Shown here: positions 37,676 through 46,852 of the stretch, piece after piece | Layout of the letters: the number at the start of each line of letters is the position of its first letter | How positions within the stretch are numbered: position 1 is the first letter of the stretch | Source of the DNA: Sunxiuqinia sp965372405 | GTDB lineage: Bacteria; Bacteroidota; Bacteroidia; Bacteroidales; Prolixibacteraceae | DNA length: 64,000 nucleotides | Assembly: GCA_965372405.1 (NCBI GenBank) | Contig: CBDVCE010000003.1 | Span: 55,063-119,062 of the forward strand | Reading direction: 5' to 3' | Translations under genes and position numbers: made by a program | Notes under the pieces: model-generated | Seen by the model: only the letters and a program-made list of their open reading frames with translations | Database searches by the model: none | Told to the model about the DNA's origin: nothing

Positions 37676-39193
37676 ATGAAAGCTTACTTTTTCATTACAG
37701 CTATTCTTATTTTGAGCTTTAGCTGTAAAATAAAAGACAAAAATCTAATTCACATCTATCCAGATCAGATTATCTCTAAAGATTTTATTGGGAATGGAGT
37801 ACAATGGTCTGCTTACCCTCATGCCGATTCAGAAGATGCGGAATGGGGTGATTTAATGACTGACGACAAGTGGGAGATGAACTTTAAAAGGCTTGACTAC
37901 ATGCAACCTAAATTATTTAGGGTGCTTGATCAGGCAAATTGGAGATATCTGACTGGATTTGATGAAAATAATAATCCAATTCTTGATTTTAACACACCTG
38001 AGGTTAAAGCGCTGGAAAAAATCCTAGACTATGCTCTGAATAATAATATCACGGTCTTATTTGGAGAATGGGGAACTCCATTTATGGTTCATGATACAGA
38101 TCAGGGACACACCGATAAATTCACAGGAGCTAATGATCCAAAATGGATAAATATTATAGTCGAATTTCTGGATTATTTAATCAATACAAAGGGATACACT
38201 TGCTTGAAATACTACAATCTGGTAAACGAACCAAACGGATATTGGGCAAGTACTGATGGCGATTTTGAAGAATGGAGTGAAGGGGTTAAAATGCTTACTG
38301 AAGCTTTAAAAAGTAAGGGACTTTCAGAAACTATTACTGTTGCTGGGCCAGATGCTGTTGCGCATTACGACAATCCAAGATCGGACTATACCGGTGTTGG
38401 TTGGGTAGAAGCATCATCTAAACTAATTGATGACTACATGGGCATATATGAGATTCATGCATACACACAATACGATTTAGTTCGCAGTGGTGAATTTCAA
38501 AATTTCTATAGCAAAGTAGCTGACTATGCACAAGCAGTAGACAAACAGATTATATTCGGAGAGATAGGTTTTGACCGCAACGGCAAAGAAAATCAGGCGA
38601 AAGCGGCAGCTGATAAATTCGCAAGCGAAGACAGCCAAATGGATGTTTACAACTATAGTTATGGAATTGACATGGCTGATGTTGCAATTCAGATAATGAA
38701 TGCCGGATATTCAGGAGCAGCAGCTTGGGACGTTGATGATGCGATGCATACAGCTGGTGACACCGGAGACAAAAGCCAACTTAAAAGATGGGGAATGTGG
38801 AACAGTTTGGGGACTGAAATCTGCGACAACCCAGACGATGAAAACATTAGACCCTGGTTTTATTCCTGGTCATTAATGTGCCGCTACTTCCCTACTGGCA
38901 GTACGATAATTAAAACTGACAGTACCGGAATTGATGGTCTCCGATTAACTGCAGGCATTTATAAAGATGATATCACTATTGGGGTTGTAAATAATTCTGA
39001 TCAAGAAAATGAAATATCACTTTCAGTTCCGGGCTCAAAAACCTTCAAGCAATTCTTATATGTAAAAGAGGGTCGAATTATTGACTCAAATAATTTCCCA
39101 ATTGCTGCGAAGAAGGATATTATCTCAGAAAGTATTATAAAATTGAATGTCCCTGCAAATAGTTTTATCTTACTAACGTCTTTAAAATTCTAA
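37676..39193 (+). CDS. Clan GH-A glycoside hydrolase, lipoprotein
   Basis: A 505-residue lipoprotein hydrolase (leader ILSFSC, Cys17). NEP at 184-186 gives acid/base Glu185 and IIFGEIGFD at 292-300 gives nucleophile Glu296. It shares motifs all along with 33772-35283, so the two arose by duplication inside the PUL and may split work on linkages or chain length. Barrel to about 400, then a beta-sandwich tail with GVVNNSDQENEISLSVPG. It starts 3 bases after the GH130 stop. Confidence 0.75.
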   Translation: MKAYFFITAILILSFSCKIKDKNLIHIYPDQIISKDFIGNGVQWSAYPHADSEDAEWGDLMTDDKWEMNFKRLDYMQPKLFRVLDQANWRYLTGFDENNNPILDFNTPEVKALEKILDYALNNNITVLFGEWGTPFMVHDTDQGHTDKFTGANDPKWINIIVEFLDYLINTKGYTCLKYYNLVNEPNGYWASTDGDFEEWSEGVKMLTEALKSKGLSETITVAGPDAVAHYDNPRSDYTGVGWVEASSKLIDDYMGIYEIHAYTQYDLVRSGEFQNFYSKVADYAQAVDKQIIFGEIGFDRNGKENQAKAAADKFASEDSQMDVYNYSYGIDMADVAIQIMNAGYSGAAAWDVDDAMHTAGDTGDKSQLKRWGMWNSLGTEICDNPDDENIRPWFYSWSLMCRYFPTGSTIIKTDSTGIDGLRLTAGIYKDDITIGVVNNSDQENEISLSVPGSKTFKQFLYVKEGRIIDSNNFPIAAKKDIISESIIKLNVPANSFILLTSLKF

Positions 39194-39208
39194 ATAATTT
39201 TCTCTGAT

Positions 39209-40852
39209 ATGGATTCAATTAATATTAGTGCTGTAGATTTTATCATCCTGGGAATCTATTTTATTGGAATTGTTTGGTGGGCATTAAAGCATGGAAAAAG
39301 TAAAGACTCCACATCATACTTTCTTGCTGGAAGAAACATGACATGGCCAGTTGTTGGTTTATCTTTATTTGCAGCTAGTGTTTCTAGTTCTACACTTATG
39401 GGACACTCAGGTGAAGGATTCATTAGTGGAATTGCTGTATTTAATTACAACCTGGTTTCAATTCTTGTAATGGTATTTTTTGCCATGTTCTTTTTGCCAT
39501 TCTATATTAAATCAGGAATTTTCACAATGCCTGAATTTCTGGAACGCAGATTTGACGGTAGATCGAGAACTTATTTTTCCTTCATCTCAATTATTGGAAA
39601 CGTTTTTCTTGATGCTGCAGCTACCCTTTATACCGGAGCACTAATTATAAAAATGATTTTACCTGAAGCCGATTTATTCTGGATTATTGCTGGAATGGCT
39701 ATTGTAGCTGGCAGTTATACAATCATTGGAGGTTTATCGTCAGCAATAAATGCCGATTTAATTCAGGCAATTATTCTTATCGTTGGGTCAACTATTTTAT
39801 CATTCTTTGCTTTTCAGGAAATCGGAGGATGGACTGAATTTCACACCATGTTTAACGAAGGTGTTTGGTTAAAACTAACCCGACCTATGGATGATCCAAC
39901 TGTTCCATGGCTGGGAATGCTTGTTGGAATCCCAATCCTCGGATTCTATTTCTGGGGAAACAACCAGGTAATGGTACAACGTGTACTTTCAGCCAAATCA
40001 ATTGATCATGGTAGAAAAGGTGTTTTGTTAGTTGGATTTCTATATCTATTTACCCTTTTTATTTTTATCATTCCAGGCCTAGTCGGAAGAGGTATCAATC
40101 TTTTTGGAGTTGATAATCTACCTTTAGATTTAATTAGTGGAAGTGATTTAAAAGAAAGTTTTGGGATCAATACCGATCAGGTTTATCCTCGATTAATCGT
40201 TCGTCTACTTCCTGTTGGATTGATAGGAATAATTCTCGCAGCAATGATATCGGCACTAACTTCAACATTGAGCGCAACATTGAGTTCTGTTTCAACACTT
40301 TTCACAATGGATTTCTACTCCAAAATGGACAAGGAAGCAGATAGTAAAAAGCTAGTCAGAGTTGGCCGAATTACTTCAATGGTAGTTTTGGTCATAGCTA
40401 TATTATGGGCTCCATTCATTGCCAGATTCGACTCTTTAGTTTCGTATTATCAGGAAATACTCTCCTATCTTGCACCACCTATTGTTGGCACATTTTTTCT
40501 TGGTCTATTTTGGAAACGCTCAAATGGAATTGGTGCTTTTTCAGGCTTACTTTCAGGCTTGGTAATTGCTGCAGGAATGATGGTAGCTAAATATGTTATT
40601 GGAGTTGAAATTGGAATGCATTTCCTTGTATTGGCTCCCATTATCATGATCATCAGTATGCTTGTCAATTTCACTGTCAGCTACGCCACAGAAGCTCCGT
40701 CAACCGAAAAAGTAAAAAATAACACTTGGACAAAACAGCTTTGGCACGAAGAATCAAAAGAATTGAAAGAGCTTCCATGGTATAAAAACTTTAGAATTAT
40801 TTCAATTATACTAATCGTTGCTTGTGTTCTGATGTATTTAATGTATTATTAA
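39209..40852 (+). CDS. Sodium:solute symporter (SSS) family transporter
   Basis: A 547-residue inner-membrane protein with about 14 hydrophobic segments and SSS family features: DFIILGIYFIGIVWWALKHG at the start, TSYFLAGRNMTWPVVGLSLF near 32-51, YTIIGGLSSAINADLIQ near 170, and the Na-site helix region MISALTSTLSATLSSVSTLF. It probably imports the sugar released in the periplasm with Na+. In this PUL it takes the role played by MFS carriers in the other two sugar operons. Confidence 0.9.
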   Translation: MDSINISAVDFIILGIYFIGIVWWALKHGKSKDSTSYFLAGRNMTWPVVGLSLFAASVSSSTLMGHSGEGFISGIAVFNYNLVSILVMVFFAMFFLPFYIKSGIFTMPEFLERRFDGRSRTYFSFISIIGNVFLDAAATLYTGALIIKMILPEADLFWIIAGMAIVAGSYTIIGGLSSAINADLIQAIILIVGSTILSFFAFQEIGGWTEFHTMFNEGVWLKLTRPMDDPTVPWLGMLVGIPILGFYFWGNNQVMVQRVLSAKSIDHGRKGVLLVGFLYLFTLFIFIIPGLVGRGINLFGVDNLPLDLISGSDLKESFGINTDQVYPRLIVRLLPVGLIGIILAAMISALTSTLSATLSSVSTLFTMDFYSKMDKEADSKKLVRVGRITSMVVLVIAILWAPFIARFDSLVSYYQEILSYLAPPIVGTFFLGLFWKRSNGIGAFSGLLSGLVIAAGMMVAKYVIGVEIGMHFLVLAPIIMIISMLVNFTVSYATEAPSTEKVKNNTWTKQLWHEESKELKELPWYKNFRIISIILIVACVLMYLMYY

Positions 40853-40892
40853 AGTGAAATAAAACCATATTTCATTTCCAAAATACGTACAG

Positions 40893-41714
40893 ATGAAAAC
40901 AATATTAATATTTCTTTTCCTTCTTGCCAGCACATTATACGCTTCGGCAGCACATGTTGACACAATAATGGTTCGTAGCAGCTCAATGGATAAATCTATT
41001 GCGAATGTAGTTATAACTCCTGACCTGTATAAAACTCAAAAAGAAGCATTCCCTGCATTATACTTGCTTCATGGTGCTTTTGGAAATCATAAAGACTGGG
41101 TTTCTAAAGTTCCTGAAATAAAAGAATATGCCGATCAATATAATATCATAATTGTATGTCCAAACGGAGGATTTAATAGCTGGTATTTCGATAGTCCAGT
41201 AGATGAAGATTGGCACTATGAGACTTACGTATCAAAAGAACTCATTCATGCAATTGATGAAAAATACAATACCATTAAAAATAAAAACGGACGAGCAATA
41301 ACCGGTCTGAGCATGGGCGGACACGGAGCTTTTTATCTTTCATTCAGACACCAAAACATATGGGGCGCGGCCGGGAGTATGAGCGGAGGAGTGGATATTC
41401 GACCATTTCCAAATAATTGGTCAATGGCTGAACGATTAGGCAGTTATGCTGAAAATAAAGATAATTGGGAAAATAACACAGTTATCAATATGCTTTACCT
41501 GCTTGATGGCAAAAGCCTTAATCTTATTTTTGACTGTGGTGTTGATGATTTCTTTTATGATGCAAACTTGAGATTACACAAAAAAATGCTGGAAAGAAAT
41601 ATTTCTCATGATTATATTGAACGTCCGGGGAAACACAACTGGGAATATTGGTCCAATGCAATCAAATATCAATTGGTATTTTTCAATGATTATTTTAATC
41701 AAGCAACTCTCTAG
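40893..41714 (+). CDS. Exported esterase of the esterase D/CE1-like fold
   Basis: A 273-residue alpha/beta hydrolase with a cleavable signal peptide (about 1-20). LYLLHGAFGNHKDW near 57-70 gives the oxyanion region, GLSMGGHGA has the nucleophile Ser140, DCGVDDFFYDAN has the likely Asp, and PGKHNWEYW the His248. This pattern fits tributyrin/feruloyl/acetyl-esterases of CE1 type. As last gene of the PUL it likely removes ester groups from the glycan. Its 3' end overlaps the convergent recN by 20 bases. Confidence 0.85.
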   Translation: MKTILIFLFLLASTLYASAAHVDTIMVRSSSMDKSIANVVITPDLYKTQKEAFPALYLLHGAFGNHKDWVSKVPEIKEYADQYNIIIVCPNGGFNSWYFDSPVDEDWHYETYVSKELIHAIDEKYNTIKNKNGRAITGLSMGGHGAFYLSFRHQNIWGAAGSMSGGVDIRPFPNNWSMAERLGSYAENKDNWENNTVINMLYLLDGKSLNLIFDCGVDDFFYDANLRLHKKMLERNISHDYIERPGKHNWEYWSNAIKYQLVFFNDYFNQATL

Positions 41715-43347
41715 CTGTTTCTCGAGCTGTTTCTGAATTTCGGTCACCACTCAACATTTGAGCTAGCTCCTCAATACGTTGATCATCATTGAGTTTTCGA
41801 ATTGACGTATAGGTTTCATCAGCTTTATCATATTTATAAACCTGATAATGATGATCACCCTTTGCTGCAATTTGTGGCAAGTGCGTAATATTAATTACTT
41901 GCATTTTATTTGATAGAATCTTTAAAATATCTCCCATTTTAACTGCCGTTTCACCAGAAATACCAGTATCAATTTCATCAAATATTATGGTGGGTAATGA
42001 CTTACTATCAGTAATCAAGCTTTTAAGAGCAAGCATCAAACGAGACATTTCACCTCCAGAAGCAATTTTAGAAATTTCTTGAGGATCTGAATTTTTATTG
42101 GCAGAAAATAAAAAGCGAACTTCATCAATACCCGTTAATCCAAAATTATTTAGCTTATCTATTTGAACTGTGAACTCAGCATTATTCATATTTAACTTCT
42201 GCAAAACACCAACCACTTTATTTTCAACTCCTTCAGTAGTTGCTATTCGTCTTTTACTAAGCACTTCAGCCTTTTCTATGAGCAAGGTATGTTGTTTTTC
42301 AAGATCACTTTTCAGGCGAACAATCTCATCCTCGAAAGAAGCAACTTGATTGATTTTTTCTTCCAGACCCATTTTAGTTTCTAAAAGTTCATGCACACTT
42401 TGAACCCTAAACTTTTGTTGCAGAGAAAAGATTAAATCCAATCGCTTTGCAATTTCCTGAATTCGTTCAGGACTATGCTCAGTTCCTTCAGCGATTGAAT
42501 GACTTTCACTAGCCATGTCTTTCAATTCCAGATAGCATGATTCAAGTCTTTTATGAATTGCTTTTGCATCTGGTAAATAATCAACCAACTTACTCAGCTG
42601 ATTCAAATTCTCTTTCAATTTTGGAAGCACAGATACTTCCCCTCCATCAAGTTCATCTGTTAATTGTTCGAAAGACATTTTTATTTCTTCGGCATGCTCC
42701 AACGTAGCCTGTTCTGTTTCTAACACCTCCTGCTGCCCTTCAACTAACTGGGCTTCTTCCAATTGATTATGTTGAAATTGAAAATAATCCAAGTCGGCTC
42801 TTGATTTTTCAGCTACTTCTTTTACCTCTTTTAATTGAGATGAAGTTTTTCGCCATGCTTCATATACTTTAGAATACTCAACGAGTAGGTTTTCATTTTG
42901 AGCAACCAGATCAATCAGTTTTAATTGGAAAGAGCGGTTGTTTAATTCCAGATTTTGATGCTGAGAATGAATATCGATCAACTTCAATGCTAGTTCCCGA
43001 ATTACATCAAGAGTAACTGGTGTATCATTTATAAAAGCTCTTGATTTGCCTGATGGTATTATCTCACGGCGCAAAATGGTTGTATTATCATAGTCTAAAT
43101 CCTTATTATTAAAGAAATCTTCGAGCTGATAATCCTTAATAAAAAAGCTGCCTTCAAGAGTACACTTTTTATCTTTTTTGCGCAAGACACTTAAATCAGC
43201 ACGTTGCCCAAGAATTAACCCTAGTGCTCCAAGGATAATTGATTTACCTGCTCCGGTTTCACCTGTGAGAATGTTAAAACCATTTTCTAAATTGATCGAG
43301 AGTTGATCAATAAGTGCATAATTTCGAATTTGAAGTGATTGCAGCAC
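41695..43347 (-). CDS. recN: DNA repair protein RecN
   Basis: A 550-residue SMC-like ATPase of recombinational repair. The N-terminal IRNYALIDQLSINLENGFN leads to Walker A GETGAGKS at 28-35; long coiled-coil arms run from about 150 to 360; the ABC signature ASGGEMSRLMLALK and Walker B TIIFDEIDTGISGETA are in the C-terminal third. Length is normal. It is the last gene of the bamD - rpoZ-like - coaBC - DUF4835 - recN block. Confidence 0.97.
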   Translation of the reverse strand: MLQSLQIRNYALIDQLSINLENGFNILTGETGAGKSIILGALGLILGQRADLSVLRKKDKKCTLEGSFFIKDYQLEDFFNNKDLDYDNTTILRREIIPSGKSRAFINDTPVTLDVIRELALKLIDIHSQHQNLELNNRSFQLKLIDLVAQNENLLVEYSKVYEAWRKTSSQLKEVKEVAEKSRADLDYFQFQHNQLEEAQLVEGQQEVLETEQATLEHAEEIKMSFEQLTDELDGGEVSVLPKLKENLNQLSKLVDYLPDAKAIHKRLESCYLELKDMASESHSIAEGTEHSPERIQEIAKRLDLIFSLQQKFRVQSVHELLETKMGLEEKINQVASFEDEIVRLKSDLEKQHTLLIEKAEVLSKRRIATTEGVENKVVGVLQKLNMNNAEFTVQIDKLNNFGLTGIDEVRFLFSANKNSDPQEISKIASGGEMSRLMLALKSLITDSKSLPTIIFDEIDTGISGETAVKMGDILKILSNKMQVINITHLPQIAAKGDHHYQVYKYDKADETYTSIRKLNDDQRIEELAQMLSGDRNSETARETARELLD

Positions 43348-43362
43348 AAGTTATATATTAGT

Positions 43363-44271
43363 TTAAAAACTTTCGGCCTCTTTGATTTTCTGATATTTAC
43401 TTCCGTTTGACGGATCAACCTCATTTAAAATGGTCATTACCCTGTTTTTCTCATCAGGATAAGATTTTGAGAAAATATTGATTAATTCATCTGCTTTAGC
43501 ATCAAAAAATATTCTCAATATATACACATCTGGACGGGTACGAAAGACTTTCTGAATAGATTTGAGTGATGTCGCAATTTCAGCCCTTCCCTGTTCTACT
43601 TTATCACTCATCATATCAATCCCTTCCCGATGATATCGATAAATGCATGATCGGAATGGAGCATAGGATTTATTTAAAAGATTCTCTACCAACCAGTAGC
43701 GATTACGTTCACTCTCAAAGGCTTTCCATCCTTTCTCCCGCGCATTTTGTGAATTATTTACTATTTGCTGTGCCTTTTGGTAAAATTCGGTTCCTCCTTC
43801 AGGCGAAAACGAATCATAATCCATACCTAAAATGATATAAGCATAATAGGCCAAAATATTTGTTAGATTATCTCGATTTGAAGTTTCATTAAATTCCAAT
43901 GTTTGGTACTCAACGTACTTAGCCTGAAAGTCGTTATCTTTTATATTCAAAAGAATAGTTTCATAAGAAGAATTAAAAGCCGGTCTTCTCAATTGTACCT
44001 GAATACTACCCTTAAATTCGTCTGACGAAATCTGCTCATCTAAACGTATAAAAATATTGCATTCAATACGCTCATCCATTGCATACACATGGTCGGTCCA
44101 TTTACGATTATTCATAAACTCGTACAAATCGGCCTGCATGGTACGAAATACATTGCGGTTTGCTCCTTGAATTTTCTGGGCAGATATACTAATATTACAA
44201 CGCAATTCCTGTGAATTGCCTGCAAATACAACAGAAACAAGAAATAAGAAAATTAAACTCAGCTTCTTCAT
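43363..44271 (-). CDS. DUF4835 family exported protein
   Basis: A 302-residue protein with a cleavable signal peptide (FLFLVSVVFAGNS) matching the Bacteroidota family DUF4835: LRCNISISAQKIQGANRNVF near 23-42, LRRPAFNSSYETILL, EFNETSNRDNLTNILAYYAY and RYHREGIDMMSD. Its function is not known; the position between coaBC and recN is conserved in the phylum. Confidence 0.9.
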   Translation of the reverse strand: MKKLSLIFLFLVSVVFAGNSQELRCNISISAQKIQGANRNVFRTMQADLYEFMNNRKWTDHVYAMDERIECNIFIRLDEQISSDEFKGSIQVQLRRPAFNSSYETILLNIKDNDFQAKYVEYQTLEFNETSNRDNLTNILAYYAYIILGMDYDSFSPEGGTEFYQKAQQIVNNSQNAREKGWKAFESERNRYWLVENLLNKSYAPFRSCIYRYHREGIDMMSDKVEQGRAEIATSLKSIQKVFRTRPDVYILRIFFDAKADELINIFSKSYPDEKNRVMTILNEVDPSNGSKYQKIKEAESF

Positions 44272-44321
44272 AAACAGAAATCTTTCCGGTGAAGTAAAAA
44301 TAATGATTTTATGCAGAAGTC

Positions 44322-45530
44322 TTACAATTTTGCCAACTCTTCGGCAATCTTTTCAACAATATCTACAGCAACTTCTGTCTTCTGTTTTAACTCAAATTCC
44401 TGAGCTTTATTGTCTTTAGAAAGGATGGTAATTTTATTGGTATCGACTCCAAAACCTGCACCTTTATCCTGTAATGAATTCAATACAATAAAGTCCAGAT
44501 TTTTCTTTTGAAGTTTTCCTGCAGCATTTGTCACTTCATCCTGAGTTTCAAGAGCAAAACCAACTAACAGCTGATTCTCTCTTTTTATTTTACCAAGTGT
44601 TGCTGCAATATCTTCAGTAGTCTTTAGTTCAATGGCAATATCAGCATCTTTTCTTTTTATTTTTTGAGAAGACTGACTCGATGGACGATAATCAGCAACT
44701 GCCGCACACATTACAGCAGCATCAACATCATGGAAAACTGATTTTGAGGCTTCCAACATCTCAGAAGCAGACTCAACATCAATTCTTTTAATATTTGGAT
44801 GATTAACAGACAAACCAACGGGACCAGCAACTAATATCACATCAGCTCCCTGACTAGCAAGTTCTTCGGCAATGGTAAATCCCATTTTGCCAGAAGAGTA
44901 ATTTCCAATAAAACGTACAGGATCTATTTTTTCGTAAGTTGGCCCGGCAGTAACCAAAACCTTTTTAGTCAGAAGTTTTTTTTTTGAATCGAAGAAATTA
45001 ACAACTTCCTCTACAATCTGGTCAGGCTCCATCATTCTACCTTTACCATGAAGTCCACTGGCTAATTCTCCAACACCCGGTTCAAGAATTACATTCCCAA
45101 ACGATTGAAGTGTTTCCATATTTCTCAAAGTAGAAGGATGGGCAAACATATCCAAATCCATTGCAGGAGCAATATAGACTGGGCACTTAGCAGACAAATA
45201 AGTAGTTATCAACAAATTATCTGCGACTCCAGAAGCCATTTTACCAATAGTGGCAGCGGTAATTGGTGCAATCAACATCAGGTCAGCCCATTGTCCCATG
45301 TCAACATGAGAGTTCCAGGTACCGTCATTGGCAGCAAAAAATTCTGAAGCAACAGGCCTATCCGATAAAGCAGACATGGTTACCGGGGTAATAAATTCCT
45401 TCGCTGCGGGAGTCATAACAACTTGCACCTCGGCACCCTCCTTCACAAGTCCCCTTATAAGTATAGCCGCCTTATAGGCAGCTATACTTCCGGTTACACC
45501 TAATATAATATGTTTTCCTTCGAGCCTCAT
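44322..45530 (-). CDS. coaBC: CoaBC phosphopantothenoylcysteine synthetase/decarboxylase
   Basis: A 402-residue bifunctional enzyme of coenzyme A synthesis. The N-terminal CoaC flavoprotein has GVTGSIAAYKA at 10-20, SHVDMGQWAD with the catalytic His, and PAMDLDMFAHPS. The C-terminal CoaB begins KVLVTAGPTYEKIDPVRFIG near 188, followed by SSGKMGFTIAEE, and KKRKDADIAIELKTTEDI-like residues with the CTP/cysteine site. It joins cysteine to phosphopantothenate and then decarboxylates the product. Confidence 0.97.
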   Translation of the reverse strand: MRLEGKHIILGVTGSIAAYKAAILIRGLVKEGAEVQVVMTPAAKEFITPVTMSALSDRPVASEFFAANDGTWNSHVDMGQWADLMLIAPITAATIGKMASGVADNLLITTYLSAKCPVYIAPAMDLDMFAHPSTLRNMETLQSFGNVILEPGVGELASGLHGKGRMMEPDQIVEEVVNFFDSKKKLLTKKVLVTAGPTYEKIDPVRFIGNYSSGKMGFTIAEELASQGADVILVAGPVGLSVNHPNIKRIDVESASEMLEASKSVFHDVDAAVMCAAVADYRPSSQSSQKIKRKDADIAIELKTTEDIAATLGKIKRENQLLVGFALETQDEVTNAAGKLQKKNLDFIVLNSLQDKGAGFGVDTNKITILSKDNKAQEFELKQKTEVAVDIVEKIAEELAKL

Positions 45531-45546
45531 AAAAGGCTTATTTTAT

Positions 45547-45882
45547 TTATAATCCTCCGCGATTTTCTTTTGCAGGATTACGATGATAAATCTGTTTTTG
45601 TTTCAATTCTTCGTAAGCAATCAAGGTTGGTTTTGGCAACCTTTCGTAATATTTAGAAATTTCAATTTGCTCACGGTTTTCAAAAATTTCTTCCAAATTA
45701 TCTGTATATGATGCAAATTCCTGAAGCTTTTGGTTCAGTTCTTCTTTCATTTCAGATGAAATTTGGTTCGAACGTTTTGCAAGAATCATAACAGTTTCAT
45801 AAACATTTCCTGTTTGATCCTGCAAGTCATTTAAATTACGTGGAATGGTTGTGATCTCAGCTTTAATCTTCTTAAAATCCAT
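45547..45882 (-). CDS. Bacteroidota RNA polymerase omega-like subunit
   Basis: A 111-residue protein that fits the Bacteroidota form of the RNA polymerase omega/Rpb6 family: LNDLQDQTGNVYETVMILAK near 18-37 is the conserved helix of the family, and ERLPKPTLIAYEEL the C-terminal part. It has the standard place between bamD and coaBC. The bamD stop is 2 bases before its start. Confidence 0.8.
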   Translation of the reverse strand: MDFKKIKAEITTIPRNLNDLQDQTGNVYETVMILAKRSNQISSEMKEELNQKLQEFASYTDNLEEIFENREQIEISKYYERLPKPTLIAYEELKQKQIYHRNPAKENRGGL

Positions 45883-45884
45883 AT

Positions 45885-46703
45885 CTATATATTTGAATCG
45901 TCTTGATAATTTAACAGCTTAGCTGTTGTGTCATAATACTTTTGAGCCTCCTTTAAGTGTTTACTTTCAGGAAATTCATCCACAAAGGTAAAATATTCAT
46001 CCAAAGCATCGCTCAATCGTTGCTCTTTTTTTTCTTCTATACTCTTGATTGCCAATAAATATTTTGCACGAAGAAGCATAAACATGAGCTCTTCGCGGTA
46101 ACGAGTATCAGGAAATTCTTTCAAAGAATTTGATAATGCAATTACAGCAGCTTTGTAATTTTCAAAGTCGTAATATAGTTTTCCAGTCAAAAATGACTTA
46201 TAAACCAGCTTGTCGCGTAACTCAATAATCAAACGGTTTGCTTCTTCAACCCTCTCATTGCTTGGATACAAGTTAATGTATAACTGAAGCGCATCAATTG
46301 CCTTCTGAGAAACTTGCTGATCAAGCCGGGGTTTTGGAGAATCTTCGTAATAACAGAAACCAATCATGAATTGACATTCTTCAACAAATTCACTTTTGGG
46401 GAATTCTTTGGCTAAAGTACGATACCAATGACCTGCCATTAAATAGTCTTTCATTTTATGATGACTCTTGGCATAATAGAAATATATTTCATCGGCACGA
46501 CTGGTACCTCTATAAATATTTACTAGTTCTCTTAAAAGCCCGGCAGACTTTACATATTCCCCGTCTTCGTAATACTCGATTGCTTTTTTATACTTGAATT
46601 CATAGTCTGTACTTTTAATGATTTTATTATAATCATTACAAGAAGTACTCAACAATAAAAACAGAAGAGCGATAATTGTTATATTCTCAAACTTTTTTAA
46701 CAT
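45885..46703 (-). CDS. bamD: Outer membrane assembly lipoprotein BamD
   Basis: About 272 residues with a lipoprotein leader (LLFLLLSTSC) and TPR repeats (YEDGEYVKSAGLLRELVNIY, YFYYAKSHHKMKDYLMAGHW, FMIGFCYYEDSPKPRLDQ), as in BamD of the BAM complex that inserts beta-barrel proteins. The frame is open to 46718, but a promoter -7 box TATCTTTG lies on the minus strand at 46708-46715, so the ATG at 46701-46703 is preferred and the mRNA may be leaderless. Confidence 0.93.
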   Translation of the reverse strand: MLKKFENITIIALLFLLLSTSCNDYNKIIKSTDYEFKYKKAIEYYEDGEYVKSAGLLRELVNIYRGTSRADEIYFYYAKSHHKMKDYLMAGHWYRTLAKEFPKSEFVEECQFMIGFCYYEDSPKPRLDQQVSQKAIDALQLYINLYPSNERVEEANRLIIELRDKLVYKSFLTGKLYYDFENYKAAVIALSNSLKEFPDTRYREELMFMLLRAKYLLAIKSIEEKKEQRLSDALDEYFTFVDEFPESKHLKEAQKYYDTTAKLLNYQDDSNI

Positions 46704-46794
46704 GGCGCAAAGATACATTTTTCATTTAAAAAACCGATCGGCAAAATACACAAGAAAATGGTTTGTTCCTTATGGTTTAATATAATTTAACAAA

Positions 46795-46825
46795 TTTGTA
46801 GACTTCTTAAAATAAATTACTTTTG
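46795..46825 (+). promoter_or_regulatory. Promoter of the alpha-oxoamine synthase gene
   Basis: TTTG at 46795-46798 and TACTTTTG at 46818-46825 with a 19-base spacer, matching the phylum consensus. The GTG start is 27 bases downstream. Confidence 0.65.
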
Positions 46826-46852
46826 CATTGTTAATTTTTAAAGCAATTCGAA

